Assembly: GCF_001280435.1 (NCBI RefSeq) | Contig: NZ_LBIP01000019.1 | Coordinates: 62,001 to 126,000 of the forward strand | DNA: 64,000 bases | Reading direction: 5' to 3' | Origin: Mangrovimonas xylaniphaga | Lineage (GTDB): Bacteria; Bacteroidota; Bacteroidia; Flavobacteriales; Flavobacteriaceae | Part shown: piece after piece, positions 29,020-38,529 of the stretch | Numbering within the stretch: the stretch's first letter is position 1 | Layout: every line of letters starts with the position of its first letter | The notes under the pieces: model-generated | Database searches by the model: none | What the model was told of the DNA's origin: nothing | Seen by the model: only the letters and a program-made list of their open reading frames with translations | Position numbers and translations under genes: made by a program

Positions 29020-30558
29020 ATGGCATATAAAGTTCTAGAGTATTCTGCGGAAAATCTTAAACGCTGTTTTTCTGATCAGGCAGAGGCACATGATGAAATA
29101 ATTTTTAGTAAGAGGCATTTAGCGTGCTTTGAAGATTATTTTGCACACATTCAAATAGCTACGATTATAGTCGAAGAAGACTATGTTAATCGAGACTTTT
29201 TGGAAGATTATTCTTCTTATTATGTGAGAAGTTTCAAAGAGTACAAGAGAGATTGTATTAGACTTCACTTTTTTAAAAATGAGATAACTTCTGATGATTT
29301 TTCCAATATTCTAAAGGGAGGAGAAGGTTCTGAAATTCTTACGGAGCAGTTGCAGCTCAATTATAGAGGCTTTATGGTTTTAAAGCCATTGCCTACTACC
29401 ATAATAGGGAAAACATGTATATCTACTTATGATCATGATGGTAGAAGATATTTTCCTTCAATTCGCACTTATAAGGCTAATTTATATGGAATACCTTTAG
29501 AGGTTAAATCTCTAGCTTATCAAGAGCAAGATAGTATTGTTGCAGCATGTGCTTCAAGTTCAATATGGAGTGCATTTCAAAGGACAGCAGTCCTTTTTCA
29601 ACATTCATTGCCATCCCCCGTAGAGATCACAAATTGGGCAACAAAATATTTTCCATTTGCAAACAGACATTTTCCTAATAAGGGGTTGACTGGTGAACAA
29701 ATGGCAATTGCTATCAGGGAGGTCGGACTTGAGCCTTTCCTATACAATGTTAGGGATTATGATAGGTTAAAAGCCTCAACCTATGCTTATTTAAAAGGAG
29801 GTATTCCAGTTGTCTTAGGGTTTGATTTATGGGATTTGAGTGATGATGTACCTAGGCAAAGAGGTAAGCATGCGGTAACAATCACGGGTTATAGTGTTGG
29901 CGGTGATGTTACAAATAGTTATGATGTAGTGGAAGAACTTCAGCTAACATCTTCGCGGATAGATAAACTATATGTTCATGACGATCAGATAGGACCATTC
30001 GCAAGAATGGTTTTTGGAGGTTCGAAAATTATGACTAGAAGAGGAGAGTGTCTAGGATTAGATACTTCTTGGCTTGATGGAAATAATCACGAGGATAATA
30101 TTAAAGCTACACCTGATATCCTAATCATACCGCTTTATCATAAAATTAGAATCCCTTTTGAAACAGTTTTAGCTTCTGTAAACCTTTTTAACTCACTTTT
30201 TATCTTAGTAGCAGAAAAGGTTCCAAATTTTAATTTGTTTGAATGGGACATTTATTTGTCAGATATTAGAGACTTCAAAAATGATATACTGAGTGATGAT
30301 AAATTATGTCCAGATGAAAAAGAGTTTATTTTGACGGCGAAATATCCTAAATATTTATGGAGAGCTTCGGGTAAAATTGGAGATGAATGTAAGTTGGAGT
30401 TTATTATAGATGCAACTGATATTGAGCAAGGATCTTCATTTCTTTCAAGAATCTCTTATGACAAAATTGTTGAAAAACAATATAAAGTTCTTTTGCACGG
30501 TTTCGATTCAAATATAGTTTCGGATTTGACTGTTAAAGAGATGATTGAATCTTTTTAA
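29020..30558 (+). CDS. predicted papain/C39-like cysteine protease domain protein (unrecognised family)
   Basis: A 512-aa soluble protein. Residues ~160-345 look like a papain-like cysteine protease or transpeptidase fold: Gln168/Gln170 and Cys177 in YQEQDSIVAACASSSIWSAF, His284 in RGKHAVTITGYS, and an Asp/His-rich strand YVHDDQIGPFARM (~318-330) that could supply the third residue. The pattern resembles C39-like peptidases (Cys followed by a helix, HAVTITGY strand). The ~160-residue N-terminal and ~170-residue C-terminal regions are not recognised. There is no signal peptide, so it acts in the cytoplasm. It lies in an operon with the 66-aa acidic protein and is convergent (7-bp gap) with the type I RM operon. 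Role in defence is inferred from location only. Confidence 0.7.
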   Translation: MAYKVLEYSAENLKRCFSDQAEAHDEIIFSKRHLACFEDYFAHIQIATIIVEEDYVNRDFLEDYSSYYVRSFKEYKRDCIRLHFFKNEITSDDFSNILKGGEGSEILTEQLQLNYRGFMVLKPLPTTIIGKTCISTYDHDGRRYFPSIRTYKANLYGIPLEVKSLAYQEQDSIVAACASSSIWSAFQRTAVLFQHSLPSPVEITNWATKYFPFANRHFPNKGLTGEQMAIAIREVGLEPFLYNVRDYDRLKASTYAYLKGGIPVVLGFDLWDLSDDVPRQRGKHAVTITGYSVGGDVTNSYDVVEELQLTSSRIDKLYVHDDQIGPFARMVFGGSKIMTRRGECLGLDTSWLDGNNHEDNIKATPDILIIPLYHKIRIPFETVLASVNLFNSLFILVAEKVPNFNLFEWDIYLSDIRDFKNDILSDDKLCPDEKEFILTAKYPKYLWRASGKIGDECKLEFIIDATDIEQGSSFLSRISYDKIVEKQYKVLLHGFDSNIVSDLTVKEMIESF

Positions 30559-30565
30559 AGCTAAC

Positions 30566-31258
30566 TTATAGCTTCATCCCATACATCTGGTTGTCGAGTT
30601 CTTTCCAGTTTAAAATATGCTTGGAGAGCTCAGCCCAGAATTCTTTCGAATGGTTTTTAACCTTGGTATGGGTCAATTCATGTACGATAAGGTAATCGAT
30701 AAGTGAGAAGGGGAGCTTAACGGCTTCAATATTTATAATGATGTTGTTGTTGGAGGTGCAGCTTCCCCAGCGCTTTTCGAGCTGTCTAAATTTAAGCTCA
30801 TTAAAGGTTAGCCCCGTGGTTTTAGACCATTTACGTACCCTAGGCGCAATTTTCTCCTTGGCTTTCGCTTTAAAAAATTTGGCAAAGGCTTTTTTGAGTT
30901 CCGATTGTTCGTTAAGACGTTTTGGGAGCGTAACCTTGAACTTAGACTCTGTAAAGTCTATCTCTATGTTGTCGAGCTCATTGTTGATGAACAGCTCCAC
31001 ATAGTATTTCCTTCCCAAGTATTGTATTCTGGATCCGGTTACGATGTCATCGTCCATAATGGCGCTAACAAGCTCTAACTTGTCTAAAATCCATGTTGCT
31101 TTTTTTAGGATCAGCTTGTGTGCAAGATCTTCTGGGATCGACTTCCCTTTTAAAATCACTCCGTCCCCTTTTTCAACGCTTATATAATGGGATTTCAGTC
31201 CTTCCTTTGGTTGGAAGGTATATTCTATGGTTTTATTTCCGTATCGGACTTTAGGCAT
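30566..31258 (-). CDS. YgjP-like zinc metallopeptidase
   Basis: A 230-aa protein of the YgjP/DUF45 family (PF01863). An N-terminal beta region is followed by KFRQLEKRWGSCTSNNNIIIN and the zinc motif YLIVHELTHTKVKNHSKEFW (HExxH, second His ligand downstream). Such genes are often the last gene of type I RM operons, as here: its start overlaps hsdR by 8 bp. The function of this partner is not settled; proteolytic control of HsdR is a reasonable guess. Confidence 0.9.
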   Translation of the reverse strand: MPKVRYGNKTIEYTFQPKEGLKSHYISVEKGDGVILKGKSIPEDLAHKLILKKATWILDKLELVSAIMDDDIVTGSRIQYLGRKYYVELFINNELDNIEIDFTESKFKVTLPKRLNEQSELKKAFAKFFKAKAKEKIAPRVRKWSKTTGLTFNELKFRQLEKRWGSCTSNNNIIINIEAVKLPFSLIDYLIVHELTHTKVKNHSKEFWAELSKHILNWKELDNQMYGMKL

Positions 31259-34200
31259 CCTTATTCTTCTTAATTACTTCCACAAGATCCTTTGCCTTTT
31301 CTTTAGCTTCGGAGCGTTCTATTTTGGCTGAAGTTAGATAGCGTCTAATCTTGTTTTCAATATCCTTTTGAACACGTCCTTTGGCTTGCCAGCCAACAAT
31401 GTTCAATTCTCCTTCAATAAGCGCAAAAATAGTCTTTGTGGCGTCTTCTGCATCTCCATTGAACAAAACTTTCATAGAGTTGTATACAGCTCTTTCCCGT
31501 TCGGTTTTAAAGCCTTTCTCTTCGCCTTCCTTTTGTTGGCTGATTATCTCGTCTTGGATATCGGCATAAGCTTTAAGTAATTCCAATTGAGTGATGCGAT
31601 CCTCGTTTTTTTGTTTGATAAGCTCATCCAGTCGTTGCGCCAAAGGTTTATAAAAGTCGGGATTTTTGTCCAGTCCAACTTTTATGGTGTGCTTTAGGTT
31701 GTTGCGCATTTTCAACTCCTTTGTAGCAGGGGAGGCGTTCAAGATCTCTTCCTTGAACTTTTCTTTGTCTATGATTGAGATCGGTTCTTCCAATAGGTTT
31801 TCAACTCCCTCGGCCTTTAAATGTTCGTCGATCATCCCTTGAAGCATTTTGCTTTCATCTTTGGAGATCTTTAACTCGTCATCATCTGGGAAAGCATTTC
31901 TCGCGCTTAGCTTTATCTCATTAAAGAGTTTAAAGTCTGCTTGGTACTTCATGGCCTTTACATTAGGAAGCACGATATTGATCGACTTGTTGAAAGCCTT
32001 TAGTAAAACTTTGAACTCATCTCGCTTGTCGACTGGTTCAATATACCGCACGGCTGCATCTATGTATTCAAAGCGCTTGTACTTACGGTCAATTTTAAGG
32101 GGCTTAAAGAACTCAACTAGCTTGGTGTGGTTCATTTCAAGCTTGGGAAGCTCTTCGTTAATATTCTTTAGGATATCGTCTGGTCTAAGGTCGCCAGAGA
32201 ATATCTCTAAGGCTTGGATCAGGTAAGCTGTGATCCCGTTATAATCTAATATATAGCCCGCATTTTTTCCCTCTCTAGAACGGTTTACTCTGGCAATGGC
32301 CTGTAAAAGGTTATGCTCTTTAAGCGGTTTGTCCAAATATAGACATGAGGCTATCGGGGCATCCCAGCCCGTTAACAGCATGTCGGAGACTATGATAAAG
32401 GCGGTATTGTCGAATTTCCTTTTACCTGACTTTTCGGTTTTGGATTCATCTCCAAAAGGAAGCTTAAAGTTTTCCGTTATGGTTTTGACATCTTCAGGAG
32501 GAATTACCCAAATAGGTTTCTTGTTGTCTGGGTTGTTTTTGTTCCATTCCAAGGTTTCAAAATACTCCTTGGCAATAGGATCACTCTTAGGGGATCCAAT
32601 ACTCATGACAACTTTAGACTCAAAATCATGATAGCCCTGTTCCCTTAACGCTTCTAAGGCCTGTTTATACCTGATGGCATGTGGGCGACCACTACAAACG
32701 ATCATAGCTTTGTGTCCGTCTAGATAAATTTTGTCTTTAAAATGGTCTAGGATATGTTTGCTGATATCTTGAATACGTTCTTTGGAGAGCTGGTATTTTT
32801 TAAGCGCTTCACTTTTAAGCCTGTCTTTCTTTTCTTCTGAGTACTCTCCAAATTTTTCTTCGAATTCCTTGTCTAGCTCTTCTTTTTTGATGTCTATTTT
32901 GGCAATGCCTTCATCGTAAAGTAACTCTACGGTAGCGCCATCGGCAACCGCTTCTTTTATGGTATAGACATCAATATATTTACCTCCGTAAAACTCCCCA
33001 AGGGTAGACTTGTCTTCTTTAGAAATCGGGGTTCCTGTGAAGGCTATAAACTTTGCGTTTGGCAATACGGTTCTCATAAAGGCAGCCAGAAAACCGTAGT
33101 GGCTTCTATGGGCTTCATCTACCAAAACATAAAGGTTCTCTTTAGTGGATAGTTCTTCAAGGTCTATTTCCTCTCTCTCTATTTCCACCCATATGTTTTT
33201 TTGAAGCTCCTTTGTGATTTTTACCAGCTTTTTGCCCTTTAAATGTTTTTCGATCATCAGGTTGCCTCGTTCTTCCAGCTCTGTTTGATCGGTTTGGGAG
33301 GTTGCTTCTTTATCAGTCTCCTGAAACTTTTGAATAGTGGTTGTTATGATTCCTCCATAGTCATTGCGTAGCAACTTGTCTAAATGCGCAACCGAAGAGG
33401 CTTGATGTACGTTTTTAAAGCCTACGTTACGAAAGGTCGTGGTAATTTGCCTATCCAGATCCTTTCTGTCTGTCATGATAAGTACGGTAGGGTTTTCAAA
33501 ACCGAATTCAGGCGCCTGTAATTTACGGGTAACGTAAGCCATCGTCAATGACTTTCCAGATCCTTGTGTGTGCCATACGACACCACCTTCGCCAGACTGC
33601 AACTTAGCAATGGTTTTATTGGTAGCCCTTAATTGTTGGTAACGCGGCAGTTTTTTTATGGTTCTGCCTTCATCCAGTTCAAACAAAGTGAAATGTCGAA
33701 TGATATCTAGCACACGTTCCTTTCTGAAAATGGAATATAAAAGGATAGCTTGCTCGGCAGGGGTTTGACCTAAAAAGCTAAGATTATCCTCCCTGCTGGG
33801 TTTAAATACAGAATAGAATTGTTGGGGTGCGTTTATAGCTCCATATTTACCGCCAACAGCCCAAATGCCACAGCATATCTGATTGAAATGGAATAGCTTT
33901 TCGGAGTTTTTTTGGTAGTAATCCAGATCTCCATAGGCTTTATCCCAAGCATTTTGAGCGAAAGGAGACTTGCACTCAATGACTCCAATGGGAAGCCCGT
34001 TGATATAGACCACTAGATCAGGTATGGAGTTCTGGTAGATCCCGTGGTACTTTATCTGGTTGACAACAAGGTAGTCGTTCTTGCTTTTGCCTTTAGATGT
34101 ATAGTCAATAAAATGAACCGCCTTGTACTCTTCTTTTCCGTTTATGACTTGCTTAACGCTATAAGTACCGCCTCTAAGTAACTCCCAAGTTTTTTGGTTG

Positions 34201-34439
34201 ATCTCCATTAAGGAGGAGCCGTTAACCGTTGTAAGCTCATTATAGGCTTTATTTAGGTTAGCCTCATTGATCCAAGGGTTGATCTTCTTTATGGCTGCTA
34301 AAAGCCTCTCCTTTAAAATAACTTCCGTTATGTCTACACGTTCATCTTGAACAGTAGCATCCCAATATTGGTAGCCCATTTTTTGAAAGAGCTTTATTGC
34401 GGGAAGTTCGCTATGGATGTATTCTGGAGAGTTGTTCAT
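31251..34439 (-). CDS. hsdR: type I restriction endonuclease subunit R
   Basis: A 1062-aa motor-nuclease. The N-terminal PD-(D/E)xK nuclease is in SIPDLVVYINGLPIGVIECKSP; the SF2 helicase has Walker A WHTQGSGKSLTMAY, DEAH box LVDEAHRSHYG, FTGTP and the C-terminal QAIARVNRSREGK motif. The long helical C-terminus probably contacts HsdM/HsdS. It translocates and cuts DNA when unmethylated target sites are met. The gene looks intact. It starts 4 nt after the preceding PD-(D/E)xK gene and overlaps the metallopeptidase gene. Confidence 0.97.
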   Translation of the reverse strand: MNNSPEYIHSELPAIKLFQKMGYQYWDATVQDERVDITEVILKERLLAAIKKINPWINEANLNKAYNELTTVNGSSLMEINQKTWELLRGGTYSVKQVINGKEEYKAVHFIDYTSKGKSKNDYLVVNQIKYHGIYQNSIPDLVVYINGLPIGVIECKSPFAQNAWDKAYGDLDYYQKNSEKLFHFNQICCGIWAVGGKYGAINAPQQFYSVFKPSREDNLSFLGQTPAEQAILLYSIFRKERVLDIIRHFTLFELDEGRTIKKLPRYQQLRATNKTIAKLQSGEGGVVWHTQGSGKSLTMAYVTRKLQAPEFGFENPTVLIMTDRKDLDRQITTTFRNVGFKNVHQASSVAHLDKLLRNDYGGIITTTIQKFQETDKEATSQTDQTELEERGNLMIEKHLKGKKLVKITKELQKNIWVEIEREEIDLEELSTKENLYVLVDEAHRSHYGFLAAFMRTVLPNAKFIAFTGTPISKEDKSTLGEFYGGKYIDVYTIKEAVADGATVELLYDEGIAKIDIKKEELDKEFEEKFGEYSEEKKDRLKSEALKKYQLSKERIQDISKHILDHFKDKIYLDGHKAMIVCSGRPHAIRYKQALEALREQGYHDFESKVVMSIGSPKSDPIAKEYFETLEWNKNNPDNKKPIWVIPPEDVKTITENFKLPFGDESKTEKSGKRKFDNTAFIIVSDMLLTGWDAPIASCLYLDKPLKEHNLLQAIARVNRSREGKNAGYILDYNGITAYLIQALEIFSGDLRPDDILKNINEELPKLEMNHTKLVEFFKPLKIDRKYKRFEYIDAAVRYIEPVDKRDEFKVLLKAFNKSINIVLPNVKAMKYQADFKLFNEIKLSARNAFPDDDELKISKDESKMLQGMIDEHLKAEGVENLLEEPISIIDKEKFKEEILNASPATKELKMRNNLKHTIKVGLDKNPDFYKPLAQRLDELIKQKNEDRITQLELLKAYADIQDEIISQQKEGEEKGFKTERERAVYNSMKVLFNGDAEDATKTIFALIEGELNIVGWQAKGRVQKDIENKIRRYLTSAKIERSEAKEKAKDLVEVIKKNKDA

Positions 34440-34443
34440 TGCG

Positions 34444-35529
34444 CTATTGTTTGAATATCACGGTACCATCAATAAAAAATTCAATTGCTTTGGAGGATTC
34501 ATTAAAAAATTCAAGTTCCGAATATTTGGAGTATTCTTGGCTGGCTAATATTTTAACAATATCATCACTAATCCCTACAGATGTTTGTCCAAAAAAGAAT
34601 CTACTAAAGTATTCTTCGGACAATAAATCCCACGGAGAAGGAATGTTTTTTATTATTGAGGAAAAAGGGCGGCCTAGCCTCCAGAATTGTTTTTCTCCTA
34701 TTTCTACTAAGTTGAAATAGTGTTCTTTAAAAACAATTCTTTCTCCCTTTACGAGTCTTTCTGCATTTGAGAAGTCACCTATCATATAAAACCAAGCAGC
34801 ATAATGAAACCTCATTGGGGAGGTGTCTAATTTCACTTCATCTGTTTCATTAATAGGGTCTACAAAATGTAATGTTGAATTTTCCGAATGCCTTTCATCT
34901 GACCATTCAGGGCAAAATCCTAAGGATTTTATAACATTAAAACCGCTACTATTTGTACTTATAATATTTGCACCACTTGAACATTGTTTTAACGCCTTGG
35001 ATAACTTACTTTTTACTGTCTTCGAAGAGGTTGTTTCTTTTCCTTTTGATTCTGCTAGGCAAATTTGGTTAGACAAATTTTTGGCTTGGCAAACAAAATC
35101 AGGAGTTGATGATTTAGAGGGGATTGAGATCCCTTTATTGTCGCAAAAAAACTCGAAATCATTTATAAAAGGGTAGCCATTATCTTGTAGAAATAAATAT
35201 ACTAGCCCTTGGGAAATCTCTCCAATTCTACTGGTTCTAGAAAAGTCTCTTAAACTATTGATCCTATTGGAGTCAATTCTTGCGTTTGGGGTTGATGTAT
35301 GCATTAAATTTTCAAGGCTCAATAGGGTTGCAATGTGGTCATACCAAGCACTTCGTTTCGTAAGATTTTGAGAGCATATTGTCATTGCAATTCCATGGGC
35401 CAATCTCCAGCTAGTGAACTGAAAATTGGAATGCTTCTGCTTAACAGGGCTTAAATTCTTGTGGGGTGTTGTGACAGATGTATTTGTATATTCTTCTGTT
35501 ACTACTTCTCGATTATTTATGAATAACAT
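34444..35529 (-). CDS. unrecognised PD-(D/E)xK nuclease-like protein inside the hsd operon
   Basis: A 361-aa soluble protein between hsdS and hsdR. The central part has the hallmarks of a restriction-type nuclease core: Glu104 in a helix (RIGEISQGLVYLF), Pro143-Asp144 in SSTPDFVCQAK, and Glu160-x-Lys162 in ICLAESKGKE, then a helix rich in Lys (VKSKLSKALKQC). N- and C-terminal regions (1-95, 200-361) are not recognised. It is 26 bp after hsdS and 4 bp before hsdR, so it is co-expressed with the type I system, but it is not an HsdM, S or R component. Possibly a second effector nuclease or a modifier of HsdR. Confidence 0.75.
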   Translation of the reverse strand: MLFINNREVVTEEYTNTSVTTPHKNLSPVKQKHSNFQFTSWRLAHGIAMTICSQNLTKRSAWYDHIATLLSLENLMHTSTPNARIDSNRINSLRDFSRTSRIGEISQGLVYLFLQDNGYPFINDFEFFCDNKGISIPSKSSTPDFVCQAKNLSNQICLAESKGKETTSSKTVKSKLSKALKQCSSGANIISTNSSGFNVIKSLGFCPEWSDERHSENSTLHFVDPINETDEVKLDTSPMRFHYAAWFYMIGDFSNAERLVKGERIVFKEHYFNLVEIGEKQFWRLGRPFSSIIKNIPSPWDLLSEEYFSRFFFGQTSVGISDDIVKILASQEYSKYSELEFFNESSKAIEFFIDGTVIFKQ

Positions 35530-35555
35530 GTTTTTTTTTGGTTGATTTTTTTATA

Positions 35556-36785
35556 CTATTTAACTGTGATATTTGCGACTTTAACCCTAACCTTTCCCGT
35601 TAACAACTGCTGCATGAGCCCTTTTTTAAGGTCTTGGAAGGATGTTTTCTTTTCTTCTAAAACCTCTAGCTTATCGTCTACAGTACTTAAAATCTCGGCT
35701 ATTTTTTGTTGCTCTTCTAGGGGGGGCAACTGGATTAGTAACTTTTCCATACCTCCTTTTGTGACATGTAGCATAGTAGAGCCATGGGATTCATTTTTCA
35801 TTCTTCTAGTTACATCATCAAGTAAATAGTAATGAAAGGTCTTTAGCAGGTTGTTCGAGTGAGTAATTTTCCAAATATGATAGTGGTAAATTGCCTTTTC
35901 CCCTTGCCACCAAACTGGGCCAAAAGTAGCAGACCACATATAAAGAAGGTCTCCAGTGGAACAATATTGATGCTCGGGTAGCTTTAAGTTGGAATAGTAA
36001 AATTCTTTTCCTGATCCTGTAAGGTTTTGAAGTCTTATGACAGGAGTCCCTTTGTCTTCCCATTCACTTAATTTATAAGCTCTACCATTATAAAAAGTTG
36101 CAACTTCAGATTGTTTTACAACTTTCCAACTCTTAGGAATCTCACCTAGATGAGAATCTTTAAACTCGGTATGTCCAATACCTTTGGTTAGGAGGCGTTG
36201 CATTAAGCCTTTTTTGAGGTCTTGGGTTTCGTCTATTTGTTGCTGGATGATGTCTATTTTGGCATCTACCGTGCTTAGGATGTCTGCTATCTTTTGTTGT
36301 TCTGGAAGGGGAGGGTTGGGGATCTCGAAACCTCTAATTCGAGACAAGGCCAATTTGGGTTGGGCGTTATTTGTTTGTTCTCTTTCAATAGCATTCTGGA
36401 CTATTGGTGATAATAGAACTTGTAGTAAATAGTCTTTGTTAATCTTAATATTGGTTAATTTGTCTGCATTTTCTGTTAGGTTTGCTCCATCTAATTCATT
36501 AGGTATCTTTCCCACAATCCCCAATGTGCCAGCTACTGAAATGAACAAGTCTTTTTTGCTTATAGTGTATCTTTTAATAGAAGGAAAAACATGGTCTGGG
36601 ACGAATAATATATTTTGTAAATCTACTCCCCCCATATACATGTCAGCAACCCTTATGTAAGGATGCTTTGTGGTTTTTTCTTGAAGACTTTCCCCTTTAG
36701 GTAATCTTTTTCCACCTTTAACATCGGCAATATCTTCTATTTTAGTTAAATCCCATTCTGACGGGAAAATTTCAGCCTTTATCAT
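35556..36785 (-). CDS. hsdS: type I restriction-modification specificity subunit S
   Basis: A 409-aa HsdS with two target-recognition domains (about residues 1-150 and 215-345). Each is followed by a conserved helical spacer: PPLPEQQKIADILSTVDAK at the centre and PPLEEQQKIAEILSTVDDK near the C-terminus, each ending in DLKKGLMQxLLT. The two TRDs differ, so a bipartite asymmetric target is expected. Its start overlaps the hsdM stop by 4 bp. Confidence 0.95.
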   Translation of the reverse strand: MIKAEIFPSEWDLTKIEDIADVKGGKRLPKGESLQEKTTKHPYIRVADMYMGGVDLQNILFVPDHVFPSIKRYTISKKDLFISVAGTLGIVGKIPNELDGANLTENADKLTNIKINKDYLLQVLLSPIVQNAIEREQTNNAQPKLALSRIRGFEIPNPPLPEQQKIADILSTVDAKIDIIQQQIDETQDLKKGLMQRLLTKGIGHTEFKDSHLGEIPKSWKVVKQSEVATFYNGRAYKLSEWEDKGTPVIRLQNLTGSGKEFYYSNLKLPEHQYCSTGDLLYMWSATFGPVWWQGEKAIYHYHIWKITHSNNLLKTFHYYLLDDVTRRMKNESHGSTMLHVTKGGMEKLLIQLPPLEEQQKIAEILSTVDDKLEVLEEKKTSFQDLKKGLMQQLLTGKVRVKVANITVK

Positions 36786-38344
36786 AGCCCTAATTCATTT
36801 AGGAATTTCTCAAGTCTAGTATTAATGGTATCTTCTTGCTCCACCAAGTTCTTTAGCTTCGATCTTACCTTACTAAGGTCGATTTCTGGCTCTGGCTCAC
36901 TGGTGTCGATATAACGGGAGATGTTCAGATTATAGTCGTTCTCGGCTATCTCTTTAAGGTCAACTACTCGCATGTATTTGTCAACCTCTGTAGCCTCATC
37001 ATAAGCCTTTACAATTTTGCTAATATGTTTGGGCTTTATTTCATTTTGGTTTTTGCCCTCTTTGTAGTCGTTACTGGCGTCAATAATGATAACCTTACCC
37101 TTTTGGGCTTCGGTTTTATTTTTATTAATGATCCAAACCGAGGCAGGGATGCCCGTATTGTAAAACAGGGCACTTGGCAGGCCTACAATACCTTCAACCA
37201 AATCAGCTTCCAATAAGGCTTGTCTAATTTTACCTTCGCTACTACCTCTAAACAATGTGCCGTGAGGTAAGACCACGCCTGCTTTACCGTCTTGCTTTAA
37301 AACAGCTATCATGTGTTGTATAAATGCCAGATCGGCATAGCCTCTAGGAGGGATGCCGTACTGCAAGCGCGCATAGGGGTCACTAACTACTGAATTGTAT
37401 TGTGGGGTAACTTTTTTCTCCTTACCGTTTTTGTCCAGTTTTGTTTCTATGTTGGTTTCAGCAGGAGTCCACCATTCCCCAATGGAAAATGGGGGATTGG
37501 CTATCACACGGTCGAACAAGTCCAGTTCATTCGCTTCATTACGGTGCTTTGGATCTACAAGGGTGTCTCCCTTTCTAATGTCGGCATCCATAAAGTTATG
37601 AAGGATCATGTTTAGCTTACCAATAGCCCAAGTGCTCAGGTTTTTCTCTTGTCCGTAAAGTGAAACGTTTATGTTGTTGCCAACTTTCCCGTTTGGTTGC
37701 TCGGCAATATATCTTGCAGACTCAATTAGCATCCCACCAGATCCACATGTTGGATCGTATACTTTTTGTTTGGGCTCAGGCTTAATAAGTTGCACGATTA
37801 ACTGTACCACACCTCTAGGGGTATAGAACTCGCCTCCTTTTTTTCCTGCATCATCGGCAAATTGCTTTATGAGGTATTCATATGCATCCCCCAAAATATC
37901 TCCAGACTCCAGATGTTCATTGCGTAAGGAGTGCTGGTTGAAGTGTCTTAATAGGCGTTGCAAAAGCTCGTCGGAAAGTTTTTCCTTGTCTCCAAACTTT
38001 GTCGCGGTCATAACGCCCTCCAAAGAGGTGTTTTCACGTTCTATAGCAGCAAAGGCCTTGTCTAAAGCTATACCTATGTTTTCGGTGTGCTTTTTTAGGT
38101 TGTCCCATCTGGATTCTTCTGGAAGGAAGAAATAGGTTTCGTCTTCAGCTTCTTCTCTGGAATAGCCTTCGCATTCCATGATGTTTTCCACTTCTTCCTC
38201 AAAGACGTCATTAGAGCGCTTAAGAAAGAGTAATCCAAAGATGTAATTTTTAAAGTCGGAGGAGTCGATGCTTCCCCTTAATATGTTTGCAGACTCCCAT
38301 AACCAAGATTCAAGGGTGTCTAGTTTAAGTTTGTTTTGTGTCAT
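36782..38344 (-). CDS. hsdM: type I restriction-modification methyltransferase subunit M
   Basis: A 520-aa N6-adenine methyltransferase. An N-terminal HsdM_N helical domain (LESWLWESANILRGSIDSSDF) precedes the SAM-binding motif VYDPTCGSGGML and catalytic motif IANPPF. The C-terminal coiled-coil region contacts HsdS. First gene of the operon hsdM-hsdS-nuclease-hsdR-metallopeptidase. The 521 bp upstream contain the phased CAACGGTT array, a likely control region. Confidence 0.97.
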   Translation of the reverse strand: MTQNKLKLDTLESWLWESANILRGSIDSSDFKNYIFGLLFLKRSNDVFEEEVENIMECEGYSREEAEDETYFFLPEESRWDNLKKHTENIGIALDKAFAAIERENTSLEGVMTATKFGDKEKLSDELLQRLLRHFNQHSLRNEHLESGDILGDAYEYLIKQFADDAGKKGGEFYTPRGVVQLIVQLIKPEPKQKVYDPTCGSGGMLIESARYIAEQPNGKVGNNINVSLYGQEKNLSTWAIGKLNMILHNFMDADIRKGDTLVDPKHRNEANELDLFDRVIANPPFSIGEWWTPAETNIETKLDKNGKEKKVTPQYNSVVSDPYARLQYGIPPRGYADLAFIQHMIAVLKQDGKAGVVLPHGTLFRGSSEGKIRQALLEADLVEGIVGLPSALFYNTGIPASVWIINKNKTEAQKGKVIIIDASNDYKEGKNQNEIKPKHISKIVKAYDEATEVDKYMRVVDLKEIAENDYNLNISRYIDTSEPEPEIDLSKVRSKLKNLVEQEDTINTRLEKFLNELGL

Positions 38345-38509
38345 TTATTCTATGTGTACTCGATATCTAATCGGAGTTTTTTAAGTGTATTTGGGTTTGG
38401 TTGGTGTTGGTGGTTTCAAGTTTTAAAAATAAAGTTTCTAAACTAAAATGCCCTACGGAAATCCTTTTTTCTTTCAGAAGGGTTTTTTGATGCTTTTTGT
38501 TGTGTTTTT

Positions 38510-38525
38510 GGGTACAAATGTAACC
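38510..38525. promoter_or_regulatory. imperfect palindrome GGGTACA-AA-TGTAACC upstream of hsdM
   Basis: Arms match at six of seven positions. It is the same motif as the perfect GGTTACA-TT-TGTAACC upstream of the integrase and a weaker copy at 41173. It sits 4 bp before the CAACGGTT array. Probable repressor or activator site; the binding protein is unknown. Confidence 0.5.
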
Positions 38526-38529
38526 ACTG

